From Bacillota bacterium (lineage in GTDB: Bacteria; Bacillota; Clostridia; Acetivibrionales; DSM-1351): a stretch of DNA of 64,000 bases. Shown piece by piece: positions 1 through 8,300 of this stretch. Position 1 is the stretch's first letter. Every line of letters begins with the position of its first letter. The stretch lies in the NCBI GenBank assembly GCA_023444055.1, contig JAEZRV010000047.1, positions 62,001 to 126,000 on the forward strand. Direction: 5' to 3'. The position numbers were made by a program, and so were the translations under genes. The notes under the pieces were generated by a model that was not told where the DNA came from, did not search any database, and saw only the letters and a list, made by a program, of their open reading frames with translations.

Positions 1-2
1 GC

Positions 3-950
3 GGGGGCATAAGAGGAATAATTCCTGCAATGGTACTTTCTAAGATAGAGGAAATGACATCTAAACCTATATGTGAATTATTTGATGTTATTTCAGGTGC
101 ATCTACAGGCGCTATAATATCTCTTATATTAACAAAACCATCGCCTGGTAATAAGTATTTGCCAGCCTACAGAGCAGAAGAATTAGTGGATTTATACACC
201 TTAAACGGCAAAAAAATTTTTTCAAAAGACACGTTACATGTGATTACTTCTCTCAATGGAATACTTGATGAAAAATATTCCTCAGATGGCATTGAATCAG
301 TATTAAAGGCATATTTAGGTACTTCAAAGCTATCACAATGTTTAACAAATGTTATTATTCCTTCTTATGATATGGGACTAAGAAAGCCATTCTTCTTTAA
401 GAGTTGGCATGCAAGAAATCCAAGTAAGAAAGACTATGACTTTTATATGTGGCAAGTAGCAAGAGCAGCTTCAGCAGCACCAACATATTTTGAGCCTTTT
501 AAGCTAGAGATGAAAATTAAGAATAGTGTTAACTATTATTGTTTGATTGATGGTGGGGTTTTTGCAAATAATCCTGCTATGTGTGCATATATAGATGCAA
601 AAGAATTGTATAAAGATGCAGATGATATCATGATATTATCTTTAGGGACAGGAGGGCAGACTAAAAGTATACCTTATGAAGAATCAAAAGACTGGGGATT
701 GGCTAGATGGGCTAAACCAATTCTAGATACAATTTTTGATGGAGTAAGTGATACAGTTGATTACCAAATGAAGCATTTATTGAAAAATAATTATTATCGT
801 ATGCAAGTAAGCCTTTCACATTTAGGAAATGATAAAATAGATGATGCCAGTAATGATAATATTTATGAACTAAAGTTGCTGGGACAAAGTTTAATTGATA
901 AGTGGCAGAAAAATGGTGACCTTCAAAGACTATGCAATATACTTGTTTAG
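3..950 (+). CDS. Patatin-like phospholipase, 5'-truncated by window edge
   Basis: Serine acyl hydrolase of the patatin family, expected to cleave acyl chains from membrane lipids. The frame is open to the left edge, and the first codons read GGIRGIIPA, the oxyanion-hole glycine motif that normally follows the true N-terminus, so only a few residues are missing. The nucleophile elbow is GASTG (Ser codon at about 102) and the dyad Asp is in LIDGGVFANNP (codon at 549). The ATG at 30 is therefore internal. Patatins occur both as housekeeping lipases and as CBASS phage-defence effectors (CapV). The upstream neighbours that would decide this lie outside the window. Family call is firm; role unknown. 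Confidence 0.88.
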   Translation, partial: GGIRGIIPAMVLSKIEEMTSKPICELFDVISGASTGAIISLILTKPSPGNKYLPAYRAEELVDLYTLNGKKIFSKDTLHVITSLNGILDEKYSSDGIESVLKAYLGTSKLSQCLTNVIIPSYDMGLRKPFFFKSWHARNPSKKDYDFYMWQVARAASAAPTYFEPFKLEMKIKNSVNYYCLIDGGVFANNPAMCAYIDAKELYKDADDIMILSLGTGGQTKSIPYEESKDWGLARWAKPILDTIFDGVSDTVDYQMKHLLKNNYYRMQVSLSHLGNDKIDDASNDNIYELKLLGQSLIDKWQKNGDLQRLCNILV

Positions 951-1040
951 TGCCATTCCAATATTCTGTACTAAATGTTTGATATGCACTATTTTATTAG
1001 AATAATTTATTTGTTTTTATATAGAATTATTAATGTAAGG

Positions 1041-1069
1041 TTGACAGATTAAAAAATCCAGTTTAAATT
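1041..1069 (+). promoter_or_regulatory. Sigma-A type promoter upstream of topA
   Basis: A perfect -35 TTGACA (1041-1046) is followed after 17 nt by TAAATT (1064-1069). It lies about 125 nt before the topA start in an AT-rich gap with no other gene. Seen by eye; no transcript evidence. Confidence 0.6.
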
Positions 1070-1192
1070 AGTAATTGTTTAGCAAAAAATTATTAAAAAA
1101 TATTTTATATAAGGGATTAGTATAAAGTTATTAAATAATAATAAAAGATAAGAAAATATTATTAAATAAGAATTTATACACGGAGGAAAAAA

Positions 1193-3595
1193 ATGGCTGA
1201 TAACTTGGTTATTGTGGAGTCTCCTGGAAAAGTAAAATCAATTGGAAAATTTTTAGGCAAAGGATATAAGGTTGAAGCTTCTGTAGGACATATTAGAGAT
1301 TTGCCTAAGAGTCAAATTGGTGTGGACATTGAAAACAATTTTGAACCTAAATACATTAATATTAGGGGAAAAGGCGATGTGATTTCAAAACTTAAGAAGG
1401 AAGCAAAGGCTGCAAAGAAAGTATTTCTTGCAACTGACCCTGATCGAGAGGGAGAGGCAATATCTTGGCATTTAGCCCATATTTTAAATATAGATGATGG
1501 ACAAAAATGTAGAGTTTCATTTAATGAAATAACCCAAAATGCTGTTAAAAATGCATTAAAGCAGCCTAGAGAAATTGATATGAACCTTGTTGACGCACAG
1601 CAGGCCAGAAGGGTTTTAGATAGAATAGTAGGTTATAAAATAAGTCCTTTACTTTGGAAAAAAGTTAAAAAGGGTCTTAGCGCTGGTAGGGTTCAATCTG
1701 TTGCAACCAAAATGATTTGCGATAGAGAGAGAGAAATAGAGGAATTTATTCCAGAAGAATATTGGACAATAGTTTCAACATTAGAAAAGCCAAAGACTAG
1801 TCCAATCTTTGAAGCTAAGTTTTATGGAACTAAAAAAGAAAAAATTGAGCTAACAAATGGTGATCAAGTTAATGCTATTTTAAATGAAATAGTAAAAAGT
1901 AAATATATTGTCCAAAAGGTCAAAGAGCAAGAGAAGAAAAGAGCTGCTGCCGCACCTTTTATTACTAGTACTTTGCAGCAAGAAGCTGCGAGAAAGCTTG
2001 GTTTTACTACAAAGAAAACCATGATGGTAGCTCAAAAACTATATGAAGGTGTTGAGATTAAAGGTCGTGGCTCAGTGGGACTTATAACATATATGAGAAC
2101 TGACTCAACTAGAATATCAGCAGAAGCTCAATCAGAAGCTAGAGATTATATTAGTAAAAAGTTTGGAGCACAATATGTCCCTGAAAATCCTAGAGTCTAC
2201 AAAAACAAATCAGCTTCTCAAGATGCACATGAAGCTATACGTCCGTCTTATATAGATTTGATACCGGATGAAATAAAGGATTCCTTAACACCTGAGCAAT
2301 TTAAAGTTTATAAGCTTATTTGGAGTAGATTTATTGCTAGCCAAATGTCATCAGCAGTTTATGACACTGTTAATGCGGATATTGCTGTTGGTGAATATTT
2401 ATTTAAAGCAAGCGGATCAAAGATTAAGTTTCCTGGATTTATGGTTTTATATATTGAAGGTAAAGATGAAGAATCAGATGATGAAGCAAATAACCTTCCA
2501 CAACTTTTTGAGGGTGATGTTCTTGAACTGAAAGATAATTTGCCGAAACAGCATTTTACTCAACCACCTCCTCGTTATACAGAGGCGACATTAGTTAAAT
2601 CACTTGAGGAGAGAGGAATTGGCAGACCAAGCACTTATGCCCCTACAATATCTACTATTTTATCAAGAGGGTACGTAATTAAAGATAAAAAATGTCTGTT
2701 GCCAACTGAATTAGGTAAAATCGTTAATGAAATAATGAAAAAACATTTTAAAGATATTGTTAATGCCGAATTTACAGCACAGATGGAAGATAAACTGGAT
2801 GCTGTTGCAGAGGGAGAAAAGGAATGGAAAGATGTTTTAGAAGAATTCTATGGCCCTTTTAAAGTTGTGTTGAATGAAGCTGAAGAAAGTATTGGCAATG
2901 TAGAATTGCCCGTAGAAGTATCGGACATACCGTGTGAAAAGTGTGGACGATTACTGGTTGTTAAGCAAGGGAGATTTGGTAAATTCCTAGCCTGCCCGGG
3001 ATTCCCAGAATGCAGAAACACAAAAGCTATTGTTGAAGATGCAGGTGTTTTATGTCCAATCTGTCAGGGAAAAGTTCTTATAAAAAAGACAAGAAAAGGC
3101 AGAAAATATCTAGGCTGTGAGAAAAATCCTGAGTGTACTTTCATGAGTTGGGATATGCCAAGTAATGAAACCTGCTCTATTTGTGGATCATTTATGCTTC
3201 AAAAAAGTTCAAACAAAAATATTACATTGTATTGTAGCAATGAAAAATGTATAAGTAACGCTGAGTCTAGAGAAAAGAATGAACCGATCGCAAAAAAGAA
3301 ACCTGTAACAAAAAAGACAACAAAAAAAGAATCATCAGCGAATAAAAAACCTTCAGAGAAGGCAAAGACAACAGCGAAGAATAAAACTACAGACAAAACA
3401 GAAGCAGCAACAAAGAAAACTGATTCAACTACAAAGAAGAAAGCGACAAAAGAAACTGAATCAACAGCTAAGAAGAAAGCGATAAAAGAAACTGAATCAA
3501 CAGCTAAGAAGAAAGCGACAAGAGGATCTGATTCAACTACAAAGAAAAAAGCGACAAAAGAATCTGATTCAACTACTAAAAAAAGCGTTAGATAA
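1193..3595 (+). CDS. topA: DNA topoisomerase I (type IA)
   Basis: Relaxes negative supercoils through a 5'-phosphotyrosine intermediate. The Toprim domain is at the N-terminus (VESPGKVKSIGKFL near 8-21) with acidic metal ligands in DPDREGE (Asp82, Asp84, Glu86). The active-site Tyr is Tyr300 in ITYMRTDS. Three Cys4 zinc-ribbon modules lie near residues 581-607, 621-648 and 662-688. The last 100 or so residues are a Lys/Thr/Ser tail with 12-residue repeats, longer than in many TopA proteins. The start is ATG 1193 behind CGGAGG. It has its own promoter and a strong terminator downstream, so it looks monocistronic. Confidence 0.97.
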   Translation: MADNLVIVESPGKVKSIGKFLGKGYKVEASVGHIRDLPKSQIGVDIENNFEPKYINIRGKGDVISKLKKEAKAAKKVFLATDPDREGEAISWHLAHILNIDDGQKCRVSFNEITQNAVKNALKQPREIDMNLVDAQQARRVLDRIVGYKISPLLWKKVKKGLSAGRVQSVATKMICDREREIEEFIPEEYWTIVSTLEKPKTSPIFEAKFYGTKKEKIELTNGDQVNAILNEIVKSKYIVQKVKEQEKKRAAAAPFITSTLQQEAARKLGFTTKKTMMVAQKLYEGVEIKGRGSVGLITYMRTDSTRISAEAQSEARDYISKKFGAQYVPENPRVYKNKSASQDAHEAIRPSYIDLIPDEIKDSLTPEQFKVYKLIWSRFIASQMSSAVYDTVNADIAVGEYLFKASGSKIKFPGFMVLYIEGKDEESDDEANNLPQLFEGDVLELKDNLPKQHFTQPPPRYTEATLVKSLEERGIGRPSTYAPTISTILSRGYVIKDKKCLLPTELGKIVNEIMKKHFKDIVNAEFTAQMEDKLDAVAEGEKEWKDVLEEFYGPFKVVLNEAEESIGNVELPVEVSDIPCEKCGRLLVVKQGRFGKFLACPGFPECRNTKAIVEDAGVLCPICQGKVLIKKTRKGRKYLGCEKNPECTFMSWDMPSNETCSICGSFMLQKSSNKNITLYCSNEKCISNAESREKNEPIAKKKPVTKKTTKKESSANKKPSEKAKTTAKNKTTDKTEAATKKTDSTTKKKATKETESTAKKKAIKETESTAKKKATRGSDSTTKKKATKESDSTTKKSVR
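3409..3588 (+). repeat. 36-nt coding repeats in the topA tail
   Basis: Five degenerate in-frame copies of a 12-codon unit (consensus KATKETESTAKK) encode the lysine-rich C-terminal tail of TopA. The central copies are almost identical at the DNA level, which suggests recent expansion by slippage or recombination. Confidence 0.8.
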
Positions 3596-3718
3596 ACATG
3601 ATTGATAACAGAGAAGAAACGCTAGGGAAAAATAACTAAAGAGGAAACTGATATACAAAATAAGTCGACAGCAAAGCGGAATTAGCAGTTAGAAATAATT
3701 AACATAAATTAGCTTTAC

Positions 3719-3756
3719 AACCGAAAGCGCGCATTGCCCTTTCGGTTTGTTTTTTT
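3719..3756 (+). terminator. Rho-independent terminator after topA
   Basis: Perfect 9-bp stem AACCGAAAG / CTTTCGGTT (3719-3727 with 3739-3747), an 11-nt loop and a T-rich run. It lies between topA and trmFO and separates their transcription. Confidence 0.92.
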
Positions 3757-3847
3757 CTGAAATTTAATATAAACTATTGGTAAAAATTTTAAGTATAAAT
3801 TTTGAATATTTTTTATTACAATATTAATATGTTAGAGGGAGATTGGT

Positions 3848-5161
3848 ATGAGTAAAACAATAAATGTAATTGGAGCTGGATTAGCTGGATGTGAGGCAGC
3901 ATATCAAATTGCTAAAAGAGGTATAAATGTTAAATTGTACGAAATGAAGCCTCAGAAATATTCGCCGGCACATCACTCTGACAATTTTGCAGAACTTGTC
4001 TGTAGCAATTCACTTAGATCTGATCAATTAGAAAATGCTGTTGGACTATTGAAAGAAGAACTAAGAATAATGGATTCTTTAATTTTAAAGGCAGCAGATG
4101 CAACAAGAGTTCCGGCAGGCGGAGCCTTGGCAGTTGACAGAGAGGGATTTTCGGAATATGTTACTAAGGCTATAAAAGATAATTTAAATATAGAAATAGT
4201 GTATGGAGAACAACAGGGTATACCAGATGATAATATTACAGTTATTGCTACTGGACCATTAACATCAGACTCTATGTTTAAGTACATCAAGCAGGTTATA
4301 GGAGACGATTATCTTCACTTCTTTGATGCAGCTGCACCTATAGTGGCTTATGATTCCATAAATATGGACAAGGCTTTTAAAGCAGCTAGATATGGCAAGG
4401 GGACAGAGGACTATATTAATTGTCCAATGAATAGAGAAGAATATGAAATATTCTATAATGCATTAATAACCGCTGAGTTAGCAGAGGTAAAGGACTTTGA
4501 AAAAAACATGGTTTTTGAAGGTTGTATGCCAATTGAGAGTATGGCAATTAGAGGTAAAGATACTATGAGATATGGCCCTTTAAAACCAGTAGGACTAATG
4601 GATCCAAGGTCAGATATTAAACCTTATGCAGTAGTCCAACTCAGGCAGGACAATAAAAATGCTACGTTGTATAACATAGTAGGATTTCAAACTCATCTGA
4701 AATGGCCGGAACAAAAAAGAGTATTTAGCTTGATTCCAGGATTAGAAAATGCTGAGTTCGTAAGATATGGAGTTATGCATAGAAATACTTATATTAATTC
4801 ACCAAAGCTATTAGATAACACATATAAACTCAAAAGTAGTGATTCTATTTATTTTGCAGGTCAAATTACAGGAGTTGAAGGATATATTGAATCAACGGCT
4901 TCAGGTTTTGTTGCAGGAATAAATGCGGCAGCTAAGTGTCTTAATAGGGGATCTGTTATTTTCCCACCTAACACCTCAATAGGTGCTTTAAGTAACTATA
5001 TTTCTGATTCAAGCGTTAAAAATTTTCAACCCATGAATGCAAATTTTGGGTTGTTTAATGACATAGATACTAGTATTAGAGATAAAAGGAAAAGAAATTC
5101 ACTTACAGCGCAAAAATCACTAAAAATTGTGTCAGATATTTACAAGTTCATTGAATATTAG
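3848..5161 (+). CDS. trmFO: Methylenetetrahydrofolate-tRNA-(uracil-5-)-methyltransferase TrmFO
   Basis: Folate- and FAD-dependent enzyme that makes m5U54 in the tRNA T-loop. The N-terminal FAD-binding motif is VIGAGLAGCEAA, followed by the family signature HHSDNFAELVCSNSLRSD. The two functional cysteines known from B. subtilis correspond to Cys52 (VCSNS) and Cys226 (GCMPIE). The length of 437 residues matches the family. ATG 3848 follows an AGGGAG ribosome site. trmFO directly after topA is a common Firmicutes order. A terminator precedes it, so it must have its own promoter, but I see no convincing one. Confidence 0.97.
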   Translation: MSKTINVIGAGLAGCEAAYQIAKRGINVKLYEMKPQKYSPAHHSDNFAELVCSNSLRSDQLENAVGLLKEELRIMDSLILKAADATRVPAGGALAVDREGFSEYVTKAIKDNLNIEIVYGEQQGIPDDNITVIATGPLTSDSMFKYIKQVIGDDYLHFFDAAAPIVAYDSINMDKAFKAARYGKGTEDYINCPMNREEYEIFYNALITAELAEVKDFEKNMVFEGCMPIESMAIRGKDTMRYGPLKPVGLMDPRSDIKPYAVVQLRQDNKNATLYNIVGFQTHLKWPEQKRVFSLIPGLENAEFVRYGVMHRNTYINSPKLLDNTYKLKSSDSIYFAGQITGVEGYIESTASGFVAGINAAAKCLNRGSVIFPPNTSIGALSNYISDSSVKNFQPMNANFGLFNDIDTSIRDKRKRNSLTAQKSLKIVSDIYKFIEY

Positions 5162-5203
5162 TGAGTAATTAGTCCTATTATCTTTGAATATGAACTTAAT
5201 TTG

Positions 5204-5232
5204 TTGTTTTTTTCAGTTTAGTGTGCTAAAAT
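5204..5232 (+). promoter_or_regulatory. Extended -10 promoter of the flgB operon
   Basis: TTGTTT (5204-5209), a 17-nt spacer and TAAAAT (5227-5232), with an extended -10 TG at 5224-5225. It is placed to start the whole flagellar operon about 35-40 nt before flgB. This looks like a housekeeping sigma promoter, not a sigma-28 one. Confidence 0.65.
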
Positions 5233-5241
5233 TTATTAAAA

Positions 5242-5260
5242 ATAATGTAATTTACATTAT
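5242..5260. promoter_or_regulatory. 19-nt palindrome in the flgB leader
   Basis: Perfect 9-bp inverted repeat ATAATGTAA / TTACATTAT around one central T. It lies just downstream of the presumed transcription start and ends 3 nt before the flgB ribosome site. It could be an operator for a dimeric regulator. The regulator is unknown. Confidence 0.5.
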
Positions 5261-5277
5261 ATAGGAGCGTGATTGAT

Positions 5278-5646
5278 TTGATACAGGGTTTATACGGAAA
5301 AAGTAATATTATGGAGAAAGCTCTTAATGTTTCTCAAACACGAAATGATACTATTTCACAAAATATAGCAAATGTAGACACTCCGAATTATAAGAGAAAA
5401 GATGTAACGTTCGAACAGTATTTTACTGATTCGCTTAATAATACAAATATTGATAGTGATGACAATTTTCAGCCTACTATTATAGAGGATAAATCAGACA
5501 ATAAAATGCGTATTGATGGCAATAATGTTGATATTGACAGTGAGATGTCTTACTTGGCAAAAAACACAATCAAGTATAATGCGTTAGTTCAGTTAATTAA
5601 TAGTAACTTCAGTAAAATAAAAAATGTTATCAGAGAAGGGAAATGA
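5278..5646 (+). CDS. flgB: Flagellar basal-body rod protein FlgB
   Basis: Proximal rod subunit. The N-terminal heptad region includes RNDTISQNIANVDTPNYKRKDV, the rod/hook signature, and the C-terminus has the usual amphipathic helix. TTG 5278 is chosen because it lies 10 nt after the GGAG (5264-5267). The in-frame GTG at 5269 is only 1 nt from that site and is less likely. It is the first gene of the flagellar operon and stops 6 nt before flgC. Confidence 0.93.
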   Translation: MIQGLYGKSNIMEKALNVSQTRNDTISQNIANVDTPNYKRKDVTFEQYFTDSLNNTNIDSDDNFQPTIIEDKSDNKMRIDGNNVDIDSEMSYLAKNTIKYNALVQLINSNFSKIKNVIREGK

Positions 5647-5652
5647 TAAAAA

Positions 5653-6096
5653 ATGGGTTTCTTTGGTTCACTTGATATTGGGGCTTCAGGCTTAACAGCT
5701 CAAAGAGTAAGAATGGATATTATTTCTCAAAACATAGCAAATGTAAACACAACTAGAACAGAAGATGGTACTCCTTATAGGAGAAAAGATGTATTATTTG
5801 AAGAACGTTCAGGTTCGGGTTCTTTTTCCGATGCTCTCTCAGCTGCCACTGACAAATTGTCTAATGGGCAAGGAGTAAGAGTAACAAAAATAGTTGAAGA
5901 TTCTTCTGAGTTTAAGATGGTATATGATCCTGGACATCCGGATGCTGATGAAGATGGTTATGTCAGTATGCCAAATGTAGATGTAGTCACAGAAATGGTA
6001 AATATGATTTCAGCAACAAGGTCATATGAAGCAAATGTAACTTCAATAAATGCCACTAAATCTATGGCAATGAAGGCGCTAGAAATTGGTAAATAA
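5653..6096 (+). CDS. flgC: Flagellar basal-body rod protein FlgC
   Basis: Second proximal rod subunit, 147 residues. The N-terminus (IGASGLTAQRVRMDIISQNIANVNTTRT) and the C-terminus (NVDVVTEMVNMISATRSYEANV) are the paired helices shared by axial flagellar proteins. It follows flgB directly. Downstream is a 150-nt gap holding two copies of the family F leader element before fliE. Confidence 0.96.
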   Translation: MGFFGSLDIGASGLTAQRVRMDIISQNIANVNTTRTEDGTPYRRKDVLFEERSGSGSFSDALSAATDKLSNGQGVRVTKIVEDSSEFKMVYDPGHPDADEDGYVSMPNVDVVTEMVNMISATRSYEANVTSINATKSMAMKALEIGK

Positions 6097-6101
6097 TTAT
6101 A

Positions 6102-6151
6102 TCCACGATAGATATGCTAGATTTAATGCCCAAATGTGGCGTGGGAGGTTA
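6102..6151 (+). promoter_or_regulatory. Family F leader element, upstream copy (fliE)
   Basis: First of two tandem copies in the flgC-fliE gap. It shares CCACGATAG, CTAGATTTAATGCCC and GTGGCGTGGGAGGTTA with the copy at 6195. It ends in a consensus ribosome site but no gene starts after it. Its GGAGG can pair with the ACCTCC at 6192-6197, with AGC/GCT and TTGAAAT/ATTTCAA extending the helix. Confidence 0.6.
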
Positions 6152-6191
6152 GCTTGAAATAAAGTAAAATTAAGATTTCAAGTTGAGGCTT

Positions 6192-6250
6192 ACCTCCACG
6201 ATAGTTTATACTAGATTTAATGCCCAAATGTGGCGTGGGAGGTTATTATG
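6192..6250 (+). promoter_or_regulatory. Family F leader element controlling the fliE ribosome site
   Basis: ACCTCCACG (6192-6200) can pair with CGTGGGAGGT (6234-6243) with one bulged G, which would bury the fliE Shine-Dalgarno (6237-6242) 5 nt before ATG 6248. The loop carries ATAG, ACTAGATTTA and a small GCC/GGC hairpin. Related elements lie before cheW and, shortened, before fapA and flhG. The role as a translational switch is inferred from pairing alone. Confidence 0.55.
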
Positions 6251-6556
6251 GCAATTGACGGTATTTCACAGGTTAAACAGTTGTTACCAGATAACATAGG
6301 TATAAGCGGCATTGATGATAATGGAAAATCATCGAAAGTTAGTTTTGGTGAATATTTGAACTCTGCTCTTATGAAGGTAACTGATTTGGAAAAACAGTCA
6401 GACCAATTAAAAGAAGATTTTGCGGTAGGGAAAACTGATAATATTCCTGAGGTATTAATTGCTGGTGAAAAGGCTAATATAGCTTTGCAATTTACTATGT
6501 CAATTCGAAATAAAGTATTAGATGCATATTCGGAAATCATGAGAATGCAGATTTAG
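6248..6556 (+). CDS. fliE: Flagellar hook-basal body protein FliE
   Basis: Small protein (102 residues) linking the MS ring to the rod. The C-terminal part (VLIAGEKANIALQFTMSIRNKVLDAYSEIMRMQI) is the FliE signature. The ATG at 6248 is chosen over the in-frame ATG at 6230, because 6230 lies inside the leader element and the strong GGGAGG site sits 5 nt before 6248. The unusual structured leader suggests translational control of this gene. Confidence 0.95.
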   Translation: MAIDGISQVKQLLPDNIGISGIDDNGKSSKVSFGEYLNSALMKVTDLEKQSDQLKEDFAVGKTDNIPEVLIAGEKANIALQFTMSIRNKVLDAYSEIMRMQI

Positions 6557-6646
6557 CAAATATATATGATTAGACGGTTTTAATACAGTGATATAGGGGT
6601 ATATGCTGTACTAAAGATAAATTAATACAATATTGGGGTGGTAGGT

Positions 6647-8224
6647 TTGCCAGAATTTTTATCGAAAATACTAAAGCCAGTTGTTGACTTTTGGAAAGGG
6701 TTAGAGAAATCCCAAAAGGTTAGAATATATATAACGGCGGGTATTGTTACAGTTTCAGTTGTCTTAGGCTTATATTTATTAACAAAACCAACGTATACTA
6801 CAGTAATCGAAAATGCTAGTTCTTCAGATATAGCAGAAATGCAAAAAGTATTATCTGAAAAAGGGATTACATACAAGTTAACTGATGATAAATCGGGTAT
6901 TATTGTTAATGAAAAAGATAGCGATAATGCTCATTTAGAATTAGCTACTGCAGGTTATCCTAAAAATGGTTTAACATTTGCTGATGCTCTTAGTAATATT
7001 AAGATAAATACAACAGAGAGTGATAAGAAGCATATATGGCAAGAACTTGATGAGTCAGATATTGCCAGACAGCTTAAGCTAATTAAGAATGTTAAAGATG
7101 CAAGTGTAACTATTTCTGTACCTGAAGATACTCTATTTATAGATTCTACAAATAATAAAGATGCTAAGGCATCAGTTGTAATTACCCGCGAAGGAGAGAT
7201 TACTCCTGAGCAGGCTAAAAGTATTATAAAAGTAGTTGCAAGCAGTGTTGAGGGACTAGATCCTTTAAATGTTACTGTTGTTGATGAAGAAGGTAACATT
7301 TTAAATTCAGATGAAGATAATGTTTTAAAAGAGACATCTACTAAATATGAAATGAAAACAAAGGTAAAAGTAGACTTAGAGGCAAATGTTAAAAATGTGC
7401 TCAATGGTCAATTTGATAGCTTTGATTCAGCTAAAGTTGTTGTAAACCCTGTACTTGATTTTGATACATTAACTCAAACATCGAATGAAGTTTCAAATCC
7501 AACAGGCATGGATTCTGGTGCTGTAATGACCAAGGATGAGACGAAAGAGCAGCTTACAAATGGAACTTCTGGAGGAACAGTTGGTATGGATGCGAATCCA
7601 GGGACAACTACACCATCATATCCGAATGGTTCTACTGATGCAGGATCATATAAAAAATCAAATCTTAAAGAAAATTATGCTTATAATCAATTAGAAAAAA
7701 AGAGTGAAAAATCTGTGGGAGAAGTTATTCCAGAGAGAACAACTGCTGCTATTACCTTGTTATATGGCAATAGAGTTGCTGATGATTCTAAATTAACGGA
7801 TGAATTGGTTGCCAAAGTACAGGAATTAGCAAGTAAGGCGACAGGCATACCAGTTGAGAATATCGCTGTTACAAAGTTAAAGATACAGCCAAAAGTTGAA
7901 GAAATTCCAACAACATCTGAGATAATAAAAGGTTTGTTATCAGAGTATGGGCTACTAGCATTGTTACTCTTAATGCTTATTGCTTTAGTAATAATTGCTA
8001 TTCCAAAGAAGCGTAAGGAACTAGTTTCAGAACCAGCTCTCGCGGGTATTAATGAAATAGCTGCACCAAAATACAATATAAATGATTTAAGACAAGAACC
8101 AGTTCCAGAAATAGATACAGAAGAAAGATCTGAAGTAAAAAAACAATTAGAGAAGTTTGTAAAACAAAAACCAGATGCTGTTGCTCAATTGCTTAGAAAT
8201 TGGTTAACAGATGACTATGAGTAG
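6647..8224 (+). CDS. fliF: Flagellar MS-ring protein FliF
   Basis: Membrane ring protein, about 525 residues. An N-terminal transmembrane helix (IYITAGIVTVSVVLGLYLL) is followed by the secretin-like ring-building domains, a low-complexity Gly/Thr/Ser linker and a second membrane helix near 450 (LLALLLLMLIALVIIAIP). The C-terminal tail ends in an acidic FliG-binding segment. TTG 6647 is preferred over GTG 6638, since the GGGGTGG ribosome site overlaps 6638 and is correctly spaced for 6647. Confidence 0.96.
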   Translation: MPEFLSKILKPVVDFWKGLEKSQKVRIYITAGIVTVSVVLGLYLLTKPTYTTVIENASSSDIAEMQKVLSEKGITYKLTDDKSGIIVNEKDSDNAHLELATAGYPKNGLTFADALSNIKINTTESDKKHIWQELDESDIARQLKLIKNVKDASVTISVPEDTLFIDSTNNKDAKASVVITREGEITPEQAKSIIKVVASSVEGLDPLNVTVVDEEGNILNSDEDNVLKETSTKYEMKTKVKVDLEANVKNVLNGQFDSFDSAKVVVNPVLDFDTLTQTSNEVSNPTGMDSGAVMTKDETKEQLTNGTSGGTVGMDANPGTTTPSYPNGSTDAGSYKKSNLKENYAYNQLEKKSEKSVGEVIPERTTAAITLLYGNRVADDSKLTDELVAKVQELASKATGIPVENIAVTKLKIQPKVEEIPTTSEIIKGLLSEYGLLALLLLMLIALVIIAIPKKRKELVSEPALAGINEIAAPKYNINDLRQEPVPEIDTEERSEVKKQLEKFVKQKPDAVAQLLRNWLTDDYE

Positions 8225-8300
8225 ACATTATTTATTATAAAGATTTATTGACTTATTTAGTTTTAATAAAGTAGACATAATATTTTGTGGGGTGAAGAGC

